Source of the DNA: Loripinus fragilis
Taxonomy: Eukaryota > Mollusca > Bivalvia > Lucinida > Lucinidae
Assembly: GCA_964019695.1 (NCBI GenBank)
Contig: OZ026524.1
Coordinates: 64,735,066 to 64,799,065, forward strand
Direction: 5' to 3'
Length of the DNA: 64,000 bases
A model generated the notes under the pieces. That model was not told the origin of the DNA. It saw only the letters and a list, made by a program, of their open reading frames with translations, and did no database searches. The first letter of the stretch is position 1; each line of letters begins with the position of its first letter. The position numbers were made by a program, and so were the translations under genes. This document shows, piece after piece, positions 59,001-64,000 of this stretch.

Positions 59001-62000
59001 TATAAACGTCATTAGCTGGAATTTACCTCGTGATAGGATGCTGCATTGGCAAGATGCACGTGTGCACACTGCATGATCTCATCTATCCATTTCCAGTTAA
59101 GTCTTACAGATGACACACAATTCTGAAATAAGTAAGCCATAATGAATATCTTGTATATGCTCATTAGTTAGTAAATGAAGATATAGATATAGAAATATCC
59201 ATATAGAACAAGTCAAACGCATGTAACATTAATATGATTTTTCACAGTCTTCTTTGTACTATAAATATTCTAATCAATATCCATATTTTTGATACAAAGT
59301 GTTGACCTGATTTTGTATTTGACATACAAAGCTTATTTTAACAGATATCATACTAATAACTTTATTTCTACATGAGATATTAGCAATACTTGCAGATGTA
59401 GATACTCATATAAAGCACAGACATATTCCAAAAATGATGGTTTAGTGCAAGATGGAATACTGAAACAATCAGGTCATGTAGTTTGAAAGCCAACATCAGA
59501 TTAAATGTATTTACTTTTGTCATAACATATCTTGTCGAATACACCTTTAACACATCATCATGCTTTTAAGACTTGAAAACCTTATTCCAAGTAAATTTTA
59601 GAAAAATGAGATCTAATTGCATCTTTGAGTGATATTCCAATGTTCTACATCAAATATCTCACAATGCACAAAGTGCAAATGCATGCTGGTGCAATAAGGC
59701 AGTTATTGTACGGCTGTGCGTATGGATTATCCTCCCGTACATACACACAAACCATACGATAACTTACACTTTAAGGCACACAGTTGTAATAAACAAGATT
59801 ATATATTTTACCTGTGTCGTTCTTGCCATGCTTTCGTTATCTAAGCCTTTTCCATTTCTGTGCTTGTTATTCTCCGTAAGTTTAGTTAGATGGACTGCTC
59901 GATTGTCAAACTCTGTACTGAGACCCTGCAATAGTAAATGGGAGTTTTGTTGATTTAACCCTTTTTGACCAATGTGCTTTTCCGTGTAATTTGATGTTAT
60001 TGTGTCGGTGTGTCGCGGTCTCTGCGCACGAGGCATATATAATTTGATGTTGTTAAGTCAGGATGGTCCATTATATATATATTGAGGGCTCACAGGTTAT
60101 GATGTAAAAATGGGTATGTCCTTCTCTGAAAAATTGATTTTGTCTTAGAAAACAGTGCAGAGTCTTACGCAAAGAGGCATTATGTGGCATTTTATCAGGG
60201 TCTTCACTCTTAACCAAAGCACGGGTTAAGGGGTATCCGATCTTCAAATGGTTAAGGTACCATAATGTAGGCTGTCGGTATTTCTATACCTTTGAGACCT
60301 TAACCAAGCAAAACCAATATCCTAAACGAATTTAAACTTGTATCAAATGTGCATTTGATTATTTTTTTATTGAAAAATTCTTGTCAGACATCAACAACAT
60401 AGTGCCTTTAATATACAGGCACAACTTTTTGGACAGATTATTTACTGAACCTATTCCGCTTGTTATTACATTCTGCAACATAGCATATAGTTATGTTTAA
60501 GCTTATTATTTACATCCAGTAAATAATTTTATCAGTCATGTAGGGTGTTTTCTGAACATTTCACAAAGGGGTGGTATATACATACAAATACTCTTAAGGC
60601 AGTATATACTTTCTGATAACTTCTGACGGTGTTCCATGTTTTGCGTCCACACGAAGTATGAATTGCCAACTATATAGTTCATGAAAATCACAATATAAGA
60701 TATTGGTTGTGTTTGATGTTGAAAAATTACACACCTGTGTACACGAAAAGTACCTTTTAGCAATACCTTTGTCCCAGAACTTTATACAACCAGGCAACCA
60801 CCAAGTTAGCATTTCATTCCAATGAAACATCGAAAGATAAGCTGTCAATGATATAAAATTGGCTATCTATTATTGTCATCCGGGTGCATGCCAAACTACA
60901 CAAAAAATTGTTCATTTCTACATGCTCATTACAGTGAAAAATAAAAAGTAGTTTAGAAGTTAAGTTACTGAAATTAAGGAAACCTATTTTGAAATATACG
61001 CTAAACAAATATCATGTCCATTGGCTTTCCTCTTTCAAACATCTCAAACTGCCAACCAGTATTAAAATACCTATCACTATATGGCAAATTGTTTACATGT
61101 ACATCACAGCTGTATCCCGAAATTTGATTTCATGAAATGTGCTTTTGCTAAGCTGGTAGTTGCATGGTTGTGAGACAGGGCAATTTTTCTTAGCTCAATC
61201 AATTAAATGTAAGGATTTTATTCCTATACACATTTTTTACCTGTATTTGATCCTGTAGATCTGCTATTCCCGAGACAACTTCAAAACAGCCTGATCTTTT
61301 GTCTGCCAAAGTCTGAAAAAATTATCAATCGTATAGAGGTATTTTAACAAGCTTTACACAAGCTTGAAAAAATATTAAGAAATAGCTGCCCTAATCTTTA
61401 GTTTTATATTGTAAAGAATAGATACTTCACATTTCTAAAATGTACTAGAAATTGAACAATGCTACAAAACTATTATAAATTGGCTAAGCCAGTTTATAAT
61501 GGTTTGCAGCATTGTTAACTTAAGACGGTCCATGCGCTAGTAGAAGTGATCATGGTTTTAGAAAGTCTAAAACATATACATAAAGAGACAATCATATTCT
61601 AAATGATAGTTAAGTACTGTAATAGTTATACCATTGTCTTTCCGCATGTAAGTGGAAAAAATTCACGAGCTTTACTGAGTGGATTATCTCCCAAACAGGT
61701 GGACAAACATGGTATGACTATTTTATAACACCCTATATCTCATCATTGTAGACTTACGAGATTTTTTGTGCTAAAATTAGTGAGGGTGGTATGAGGTGCT
61801 GCAGTAAGCTTAGTCTCAGCTGCTATCTAATCTAAGACGGTGATTCTATTGTTGTTTATTGTTGCTCCCATAGTATTTGTGTGTGTGTGTGTGTGTGGGG
61901 GGGGGGCTCCTTGTTTTGATTAATAATGATAGTTTAGCATACTTAAGTATAAGTATATGTTATCTTAGAATTTGTATTCTAAAACTGCAAATATAAAAGA

Positions 62001-62580
62001 TGAATTTCATTATTTGGAGTTGCATGTACAAATAAAGCCATGTGTATAGTTCAAATTTAAAATGACGTCCTACGGGCGTTGAACATTTCTTCATTAAGTA
62101 TCATGCATTAAATGAAATTCAGTTCTTTTATACAGCAAAATAGATAAAGCAAGGAGCATTATGACAGATTTCCCCCAGTTGACCAAGCAAGACATTTTTA
62201 TTTGATATGTGTAATGTAAAACAACAACCATATGCAAAAGAATAGTTTGGTATCTGGGGGGAAAGCACTTCAAAAAACATTTTCGTTTTCCTATATGTTG
62301 TAAAGCAAAAACAGAGTTTTCAAACCATATTTTAATAGGTACTTATCCGATCAGAAAGGCCCTTTTGTGGATAATTTGAGGGCGGAACCTACTATCATTT
62401 CCATGAAAACCATCATTTTCTTTGGAAGTTTTATCTGGCTATTTTTATGGACCATCCTATATAAAGACTGTCTGAGGTCCTTTACGGTATAGATGTGTTA
62501 TTTAGTACAGTATATACTTTACACACCTGAACACCCTGGTATGATCCATACACTGCGTGTAACTCTTCATCTGTGAGTGA
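31411..62580 (-). CDS. MACF1/DST: plakin-family cytolinker (spectraplakin/plectin type), last 15 exons
   Basis: Cytoskeletal linker; the N-terminal actin-binding part would lie beyond base 64000. Exons in reading order: 62527-62580, 61241-61312, 59812-59925, 59027-59122, 56807-56935, 55688-55834, 53040-53102, 51513-51604, 49448-49553, 46183-46417, 44991-45064, 41305-41426, 38354-38582, 34346-34547, 31411-32069. Total 2,394 nt with stop, 797 aa, every phase compatible. Seen: plakin spectrin repeats (VRLNWKWIDEIM, SKVDNLFNRARDIVP); embedded SH3 (SSPEIEITEGESLILLDTS..KTKWR..MVPAVIVLIP) followed by EAIDAVVR as in MACF1/dystonin/plectin; further spectrin repeats to PKYVLVCDKWDQL; a disordered S/P/E linker; then plakin repeats (VIDPRT..LTL.EA...G...) and a basic tail with stop. 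No coiled-coil or spectrin rod, EF-hands or GAR domain: like C. elegans VAB-10A. Symbol is family-level. Confidence 0.9.
32088..32326. mobile_element. TGAGCCGTGACATG-family MITE, copy 1
   Basis: Inverted ends TGAGCCGTGACATGAG / CTCATGTCGCGGCTCA, ~240 bp, internal palindrome CTCTGATCAGACTGCGCG. Ends 18 nt from the acceptor edge of the terminal plakin exon. Other copies: 38122-38338, 38751-38990, 46453-46691, 49685-49917, all inside plakin introns. Confidence 0.8.
32395..32665. mobile_element. CATGCGCGGATCC-family MITE, copy in plakin intron
   Basis: Degenerate start TAATGCACGAATTCAG, CAGAGGGGGTCCAACT, centre GGCCCGCCAGC, end GGGGTCCGGACCCCCT. Confidence 0.65.
32846..33175 (+). repeat. family-5 repeat, copy 2
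   Basis: GAGAATACAAGGTGAGTATC through GTTATGTTGAAACAATTCA, with a deletion in the central hairpin. Confidence 0.65.
33365..33720 (-). repeat. family-6 dispersed repeat (CCAAGGCGGTACTTC)
   Basis: Reversed copy of the family seen at 36370-36905, 45900-46140 (reversed), 50040-50400 (reversed) and 51920-52180: AATTTTACTGG..GGGCTTAAAC, GGTGACCACAAGG, AAGATCAGGAAT. Minus-strand hydrophobic frames here are fortuitous. Confidence 0.6.
34002..34331. mobile_element. CAGTAAAAC-family MITE with duplicated core
   Basis: TA-flanked ends CAGTAAAATCTGTCTT / AAAGACAGGTTTTACTG. The core hairpin (AGTATTGCAGAAAGCATTCT...) and surrounding ~130 bp occur twice in direct order, at ~34045-34150 and ~34170-34285. 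Its right end is 14 nt from a plakin exon donor edge. Confidence 0.8.
34346..34547 (-). CDS. plakin exon: linker and first plakin repeat
   Basis: 67 codons plus one base, from GATCGGAGTG after CTTGCAG to ...GCAACAA before GTAAGA. Encodes DRSEEYMTSSTDVIE, a QHTFVIKTVIDPRTQKKLTL repeat and HEAIRDGIIDSAT. Flanked on both sides by MITEs ending 14 and 16 nt from its edges. Confidence 0.9.
34564..35110 (+). mobile_element. element E, intact copy
   Basis: Ends ACTTTTCGCTAACTGTAAAGG / CCTTTACAGTAAGCTAAAAGT; ~547 bp, containing a GACAAACAGTGTTGACCCAGA palindrome. Serves as the uninterrupted reference for the split copy at 19477/25630. Starts 16 nt from the plakin exon. Confidence 0.75.
35260..35560 (+). 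repeat. family-7 dispersed repeat
   Basis: CTGGTGGCTTAGGCTGCTG, CAATCATCTTGAAGAGGAAG, TGTGGCTCTTCCTC, TATTTCTTGATTATACTCAC. Confidence 0.6.
35878..36085. mobile_element. family-4 palindromic MITE (AACATATGTTTTGGGTGCTC)
   Basis: GGTTTAGATAAACACAATTT at one end; hairpin AGAACCATCTCATTGAGATGG centre. Copies at 40240-40420, 41155-41292, 43120-43205, 45680-45770, 51375-51481 and 58195-58400. Arm sequences conserved, loop variable. Confidence 0.7.
36370..36905 (+). repeat. family-6 dispersed repeat, longest copy
   Basis: GGGGCCTGATGCTTTGGC ... GGGTGAGGTTGGCGCCG ... GTAAAATATTTTACTGACCG ... GGGTCAGGTGTGGTACTTG. No coding domain recognised; may be a SINE or the 3' part of a LINE. Confidence 0.6.
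37225..37310 (+). repeat. tRNA-like SINE head
   Basis: GGTAGCCTAGGGGTTAGTG resembles box A; GGGTTTATTCCC is a degraded box B; T-rich tail. Not a functional tRNA. Confidence 0.5.
37613..38080. mobile_element. GGCCAGAATTTTT MITE with a perfect 40-bp palindrome
   Basis: Inverted ends GGCCAGAATTTTTTATTAG / ATATAAAAATTCTGGCC plus GATTTACG/CGTAAATC. Positions 37694-37733 are a perfect palindrome centred on GTTAAC, followed by long T tracts. Confidence 0.65.
38122..38338. mobile_element. TGAGCCGTGACATG-family MITE, copy 2
   Basis: Ends CAGCCGTGACATGTG / CACGGCTCA; its right end is 15 nt from the donor edge of the next plakin exon. Confidence 0.75.
38354..38582 (-). CDS. plakin exon: disordered linker
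   Basis: 76 codons after TTTTCAG, before GTAAGATGG. FWDTNLQVDPGADSS, then Ser/Pro/Glu/Gln-rich (ASLSAQQPPPASD) and KLKDSTDGQI. Joins plakin domain to plakin repeats. Confidence 0.85.
38751..38990. mobile_element. TGAGCCGTGACATG-family MITE, copy 3
   Basis: TGAGCCGTGGCATGTG to CATTAACTGGCTCA. Confidence 0.75.
39470..39600 (-). mobile_element. tRNA-derived SINE, reversed
   Basis: Reverse complement has GGTATCGAAGTGTC (box B-like) and TTGAGCAAGACACTTTATCC, as in the 11196 SINE. Confidence 0.65.
39610..39830. repeat. dispersed repeat, relative of 14858-15085
   Basis: AAAGGCGCAGACCAGCATGC, AGAAAGTACCATATTTAGAC, AGACTGGTTTGA, GAAACCCC. Confidence 0.6.
40240..40420. mobile_element. family-4 MITE copy
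   Basis: TGTTTTGTGTGCTCAAAAATGG ... TTTTGAGTACTCACAACATATG with a partly broken central hairpin. Further context to 40900 shows nothing but AT-rich sequence and a CGTT-rich patch at 40550-40620. Confidence 0.6.
41155..41292. mobile_element. family-4 MITE next to a plakin exon
   Basis: AACATATGTTGTGGGTACTC, AACCGTCTCAATTAGACGGTT, ending TTATTTATCCAAACC about 13 nt before the donor edge of the exon at 41305. Confidence 0.6.
41305..41426 (-). CDS. plakin exon: last spectrin repeat segment
   Basis: NFYTYWETYKVVAELLKQPK YVLVCDKWDQL: 40 codons plus two bases, between GTTATTTCAG and GTATGTC. Confidence 0.9.
41490..42130. repeat. ~600-bp repeat with an intact Spy-element target
   Basis: Matches 57425-57750 joined to 58808-58855 (CCTCCAATAATTCTAGACAG, GATAATTTGTTAAGA, AAAATTAGAAGATC). 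This copy lacks the 1,057-bp insertion and so gives the empty site. The 96-codon frame at 41509 lies within a segment absent from the other copy and has no recognisable domain. Confidence 0.7.
42449..42800 (+). repeat. family-5 repeat, copy 3
   Basis: GAAAATACTTGGTGGGTGTC to GAGGTGACTGATAC, central hairpin intact. Confidence 0.7.
43120..43205. mobile_element. family-4 MITE copies
   Basis: AACATATGTTTTGGGTGTGT, hairpin GAAACATCTCCCTGAGATGTTTC. A near-identical fragment lies at 45680-45770. Confidence 0.6.
43722..44285 (+). mobile_element. LINE fragment, C-terminal end of the reverse-transcriptase ORF
   Basis: A frame of ~118 codons reads TFKTNFETETYVKVLMPF, RLERGRYENL, then CFNCPNMVESEHHVLLKCP, the CCHC knuckle (CX2C...HX4C) that ends many animal non-LTR retrotransposon polyproteins. 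Upstream RT and endonuclease are missing (5' truncation). The 3' end is a short ATTGA repeat at 44265-44285, as expected for a LINE tail. Inserted in the plakin intron on the opposite strand. Confidence 0.75.
44991..45064 (-). CDS. plakin exon
   Basis: KSSKGAGNIIVQVKALENML DQYQ, after CATCTCTAG and before GTATGATA; 74 nt, phases 1 to 0. Confidence 0.85.
45900..46140 (-). repeat. family-6 repeat, reversed copy
   Basis: AAGATCAGGAAATGA ... GGTGACCACAAGGC ... CTTGGAACCTTCAG ... GGGCTTAAAC; ends 43 nt from a plakin exon. Confidence 0.6.
46183..46417 (-). CDS. plakin exon: spectrin repeat after SH3
   Basis: Encodes NDLSIFKIKAIQRLSKADRE, ILKKVDETLIKNWQGYDGFD, ELQEKLVRLR. Donor GGTTAG; acceptor taken at TATGAAG|CAAAAT because it gives phase 0 as needed; this acceptor is the least certain in the model. 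Confidence 0.8.
46453..46691. mobile_element. TGAGCCGTGACATG-family MITE, copy 4
   Basis: TGAGCCATGACATGAGA to CATGTTGCGTCTCA; starts 35 nt from the plakin exon. Confidence 0.75.
46700..48767. other. plakin intron, no gene seen
   Basis: Contains a run of 19 G at 47503-47521, a second G-rich tract near 47005, and a hairpin GAAAGAATTTGCTCC...GGAGCAAATTCTTTC at 48313-48356. No exon or known family. Confidence 0.5.
48768..48988 (-). CDS. unidentified exon-like open frame
   Basis: Minus strand: a plausible acceptor (TTTGCCCTAG) opens a 73-codon frame with protein-like composition: DSAVVEVQELFSSHGGHL, NPMYHHGETLIKLPHHDE, RVKRKPQVEPRWVQLQ, then TAA (a GTTAAA donor overlaps the end). Its phase does not fit between the neighbouring plakin exons (it would cause a stop), so it is not a normal plakin exon. 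Could be a retro-fragment, an alternative terminal exon or a nested gene. Function unknown. Confidence 0.3.
49015..49320 (+). repeat. family-7 dispersed repeat
   Basis: CTGGTGGCTTAGGGTGCTG to TATTTCCTGATCATACTCAC; the 114-codon frame here is fortuitous. Confidence 0.65.
49448..49553 (-). CDS. plakin exon after SH3
   Basis: LRIQLLGLWTTSVKRLGFQM ISFMQLVFRDWDEDE; acceptor TATTCTAG, excellent donor GTGAGTC. Aligns with the LW....MKS...W segment after the SH3 in plakins. Confidence 0.88.
49685..49917. mobile_element. TGAGCCGTGACATG-family MITE, copy 5
   Basis: TGAGCCTCGACATGAG to CATGTCGTGGCTCA. Confidence 0.75.
50040..50400 (-). repeat. family-6 repeat, reversed copy
   Basis: AGATCAGGAATCGATAC ... 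ACCACACCTGACCCAGG ... CCAACCTCACCCTTAG. Confidence 0.65.
50603..50826. mobile_element. GCTCAACTCAAC-type MITE
   Basis: Central perfect stem AAATGCCAACAATTGTTGGC; right end CATGCTCAGTTGAGTTGAGC. Relative of 29255-29412. Confidence 0.6.
51375..51481. mobile_element. family-4 MITE copy
   Basis: AACATATGTTGTAGGTGCTC with a shortened hairpin; ends ~31 nt from the next plakin exon. Confidence 0.55.
51513..51604 (-). CDS. plakin exon: end of SH3
   Basis: VQNSQQDTAMVPAVIVLIPG PCGEAIDAVV; MVPAV...P is the SH3 terminal strand, and EAID begins the following helix. Acceptor TCAATTTAG, donor AAGGTACAT (phase 2). Confidence 0.9.
51920..52180 (+). repeat. family-6 repeat
   Basis: GATGATGCATGGTTAAGTCAG ... 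GGGTGAGGTTGGCGCCGTG ... GGTCACCTGCTGGGAAAGGG; 52185-52280 is a reversed fragment of the same family. Confidence 0.6.
53040..53102 (-). CDS. plakin exon: SH3 core
   Basis: 21 codons, IEITEGESLILLDTSNKTKW R, between TATTTCAG and GTAAGTTG; matches the plakin SH3 pattern I.V...D.C.LL..S...KW.V. Confidence 0.92.
53103..55060. other. plakin intron, mostly unrecognised
   Basis: A ~170-bp direct repeat (GAGCGTATCATTCTAGTAAT, AACGAAGCTTTATTAGAACTG) at ~54855-55020 and ~55155-55320. A weaker pair is at 53600-53660 and 53745-53815. No exon. Confidence 0.5.
55061..55105 (-). pseudogene. partial duplicate of a plakin exon 3' end
   Basis: GTTTTACCTCCGGACTACTG TAGCTT plus ~35 bp of adjoining intron nearly duplicates the donor end of the exon at 55688. 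Only the last ~19 exon nucleotides and the donor are retained. Confidence 0.7.
55688..55834 (-). CDS. plakin exon: spectrin repeat and SH3 start
   Basis: 49 codons: DTLMAYLRWQSKVDNLFNRA RDIVPVQKR, then ALTSYSSPE, the first SH3 strand. Acceptor AACTTCAG, donor GTAAAAC. Confidence 0.92.
56085..56325 (-). mobile_element. tRNA-derived SINE (second family), reversed
   Basis: Reverse complement contains GTGTAGTGCAGTCCCTAGC, GACTGCAGGTCTAGGGGCC, GGTTCGATACCC and GTCCCATACTTTGGTG, matching 26681-27001. Confidence 0.65.
56508..56788. mobile_element. CATGCGCGGATCC-family MITE touching a plakin exon
   Basis: GGCGCATCCAGAGGGGGG, centre AAAACGCCATTTAAATGG, end TTTCTGGATCCGCGCAT, 18 nt from the donor edge of the exon at 56807. 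Confidence 0.75.
56807..56935 (-). CDS. plakin exon
   Basis: 43 codons, FFHEVEETEYWMETIMSRMH ... LNVIDGEMK. Acceptor TTTTTGCAG, donor GTAAGTG. Matches the FF.....E.WL spectrin-repeat helix of plakins. Confidence 0.92.
57751..58807. mobile_element. 1,057-bp TSD-less inverted-repeat transposon (Spy-like)
   Basis: Ends GGACCTCGGACAGT / ACTGTCCGAGGTCC. Compared with the empty copy at 42065-42090 (CCAAAATTAGAAG), the element lies exactly between AAAA and TTAG with no duplicated base. No ORF of size; includes a run of 11 G at 58573-58583 paired with a CCCCCC tract at 58490. A 3' fragment of the same family is at 62130-62479, also followed by TTT. Confidence 0.75.
58195..58400. mobile_element. family-4 MITE nested in the Spy-like element
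   Basis: GTCTAGATAAACACAGTTTT, hairpin AGAACCGTCTCATTGCGACGG, GTTTTGGTTGAGAAATGAG. Confidence 0.65.
59027..59122 (-). CDS. plakin exon
   Basis: 32 codons, NCVSSVRLNWKWIDEIMQCA HVHLANAASYHE; the VRLNW.W hallmark of the plakin domain. Acceptor TTATTTCAG, donor GTAAAT. Confidence 0.93.
59812..59925 (-). CDS. plakin exon
   Basis: 38 codons, GLSTEFDNRAVHLTKLTENN ... NESMARTTQ. Acceptor CTATTGCAG, donor GTAAAATA, phase 0 both sides. Confidence 0.82.
61241..61312 (-). CDS. plakin exon
   Basis: 24 codons, TLADKRSGCFEVVSGIADLQ DQIQ. Acceptor TTTTTTCAG, donor GTAAAAAA. Confidence 0.8.
61890..61907 (+). repeat. GT microsatellite running into a G tract
   Basis: Simple repeat; the flanks from 61600 to 61800 match 62990-63190 (GAGTGAATTATCT, GGTGGACAAACATGGTAT), a further dispersed family. 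Confidence 0.6.
62130..62479. mobile_element. fragment of the Spy-like element
   Basis: Matches 58480-58807 (TGTGTAATGTAAAAC, GGATAATTTGAGGG, AAGACTGTCTGAGGTCC) and ends 47 nt from a plakin exon. Confidence 0.65.
62527..62580 (-). CDS. plakin exon, most 5' seen
   Basis: 18 codons, SLTDEELHAVYGSYQGVQ. Acceptor TTGTTATAG, donor GTGTGT. Phase 0, so the next exon lies upstream (higher coordinates), possibly beyond the window. Confidence 0.72.
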
Positions 62581-62685
62581 CTATAACAAATATAAAAATA
62601 ATCTAGGTTATTAAAAGCCAAAGGAAGAACTTCTTCTCCTATATAAATTGTCGATTAACATTGTGACACATCATCAACAATATAT

Positions 62686-62995
62686 AGAGAATAATAGGTG
62701 TGTGTCTTTTGATATCAAGTTCACGAGACAAGCTCGTTGAATTGCGAGGTTTGCCAAGCGATCCAACATTCGTTCTCAAAGCCAAGTAGCCTTGTAAACT
62801 TGATATCAAAAGACTTGATCCTCGTATTCTATTTATCAGTTTACCCATTGTATAGGTCCACTCTTCAAAATGGCGATTATGAGCCAGTTAATATTGATTT
62901 TTGTGTCTATTCTTCGATGGCATTCGAAAATTGTAACGTCATGTTGACCAGATAAAGACACATGCAGCGAGATAGAAGACGTTTAACAGGTAGAT
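62686..62995 (+). repeat. family-5 repeat, copy 4
   Basis: GAGAATAATAGGTGTGTGTC, CTTGATATCAAAAGAC, ACGTCATGTTGACCAGATAA. Confidence 0.65.
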
Positions 62996-63684
62996 GCATG
63001 TGCAACAATTCAGTTTATATAATGGTGGGTTGTCCGTCTGTACGTGGAGATAATCCACGAGCTTTAGCGAGTGAATTATCTTACGTACAGGTGGACAAAC
63101 ATGGTATAACTGTTTTATACCACCACTATCAGCGTAGACCTTGCACATCACGAGACATTACGTGCTAAAGTTGGTAAGGGTGGTATAAAGAAGTTTATCC
63201 GTAGCTAGCTAATACTGGATTTTATATTTGTAAAGGACAGACTTACATGAAAACAAACACTCGTCAACAACTACTCATTACATCATTTATCTATGTGTAA
63301 TGTTAACCACATTATAGTGCTATCAAACATCCATTTATCGTATTTACATATAGCATGATATGCATAACATGTATGCATTTGAAAAAGCAGATTAAACTTT
63401 CACGTTTCATCCGAAACCGAAAATTTGAATTTAAAACGATTTGGCATAAATGGTTAATGGCCATGGCTTCTAGAAAAAAAAGTCCTGTATATACATATTT
63501 GAAAGCTTTGAACTTCTCTGAAACCAATGTTATGAATTATTAACGATTAGGTAGGAATGTTTACTAGAAGGTCCTCTTCAAATAAAGTTCTTCATCATGT
63601 TTGTCATGTTTATCGATAAATCATATTCATATGATATTTTTGTAGAAGGTAACGCAGTGACCATTTGTAAATCTGAAATGCATT
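62996..63684. other. no gene supported
   Basis: 62996-63190 matches 61600-61800 (dispersed repeat). A good minus-strand donor (CAT|GTAAGT at 63246) has no convincing open exon behind it. A 62-codon plus frame at 63355 (FEFKTIWHKWLMAM) could be LINE debris but is unproven. Confidence 0.4.
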
Positions 63685-63995
63685 TCAGCCCCCCCCCCCC
63701 GTGGCTTTGGCTGCTGTCCGTTCTAAGGCGGTGGATCTTTTGTTGTTGATTCATTGTTGATTGTTACTCCCATTGTAGGTTTATGTAGTTGTTCTATGTT
63801 CTGTTGTACGTTACTTTGTGTCTACATGTATTCTAGTTTTGCATTCATCTCGATGGGGAAGAGAGAGCTGGTTGCTTTGCTTTGTTTGTCTTCCTGATGT
63901 CTCGTGATTGTAGTATGGCTCTTCCTAGCAATGCCAAGGGTTTGTCTGCTGTTTGTGATTGTGGTGTTTCTTGATCATACTCACTTACTATTTTA
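63685..63995 (+). repeat. family-7 dispersed repeat
   Basis: A C run, GTGGCTTTGGCTGCTGTCCG, GATTGTTACTCCCATTG, GGTGTTTCTTGATCATACTC. Confidence 0.65.
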
Positions 63996-64000
63996 GGGAT

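Noticed and set aside
63240..63330. Extra upstream plakin exon behind a CAT|GTAAGT donor
   Set aside because: The frame needed for phase 0 hits a TAG within ~25 nt and no good acceptor lies between.

Overview
The window is animal (metazoan) nuclear DNA, most likely from a bivalve mollusc. Genes are split into short exons with GT-AG introns. Base composition is AT-rich. Non-coding DNA is crowded with small inverted-repeat transposons (MITEs), tRNA-derived SINEs with ...AAACAAAC tails, poly-G/poly-C runs and a LINE fragment of the kind common in clams. Species assignment is inference.

Layout. (1) 1-2197, plus: the 3' part of a Golgi alpha-mannosidase II-type gene (GH38), open over 2.2 kb with no intron. 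It is followed by two decayed tandem copies of its own 3' end, one of them split by a 561-bp transposon whose 5-bp target duplication can be read against the intact paralogues. (2) 5225-26214, plus: a complete secreted pancreatic-type triacylglycerol lipase. It has a TATA box and 8 coding exons (1,461 nt including stop, 486 aa) and shows a signal peptide, Ser/Asp/His triad, lid, PLAT/C2 domain and C-terminal Cys. Intron 7 (8.15 kb) carries a tandem array made from the 3' end of exon 7 and a nested inverted-repeat transposon complex. (3) 26215-31410: intergenic, repeats only. (4) 31411-62580, minus: the last 15 exons of a plakin-family gene (spectraplakin/plectin type; 2,394 nt in frame, 797 aa seen). 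They encode a plakin domain with embedded SH3, a disordered linker and a block of plakin repeats ending in a stop codon. The 5' part lies beyond base 64000. (5) 62581-64000: repeats.

Exon models were built by reading splice sites by eye. In both multi-exon genes all intron phases agree and total lengths are divisible by three, which strongly supports the models. The lipase and plakin genes are convergent; nothing suggests a functional link among the three genes.

Most notable: at least six splice junctions of the plakin gene have a MITE ending only about 13-18 nt from the exon, from several unrelated families, and one exon is hemmed in on both sides. Also of interest: a precise TSD-less inverted-repeat element sitting between AAA and TTA (Spy-like); a Transib/RAG-like 5-bp-TSD MITE with a CACAGTA terminus; a potential poison-exon array after lipase exon 7; and a VAB-10A-like plakin transcript end with no rod.
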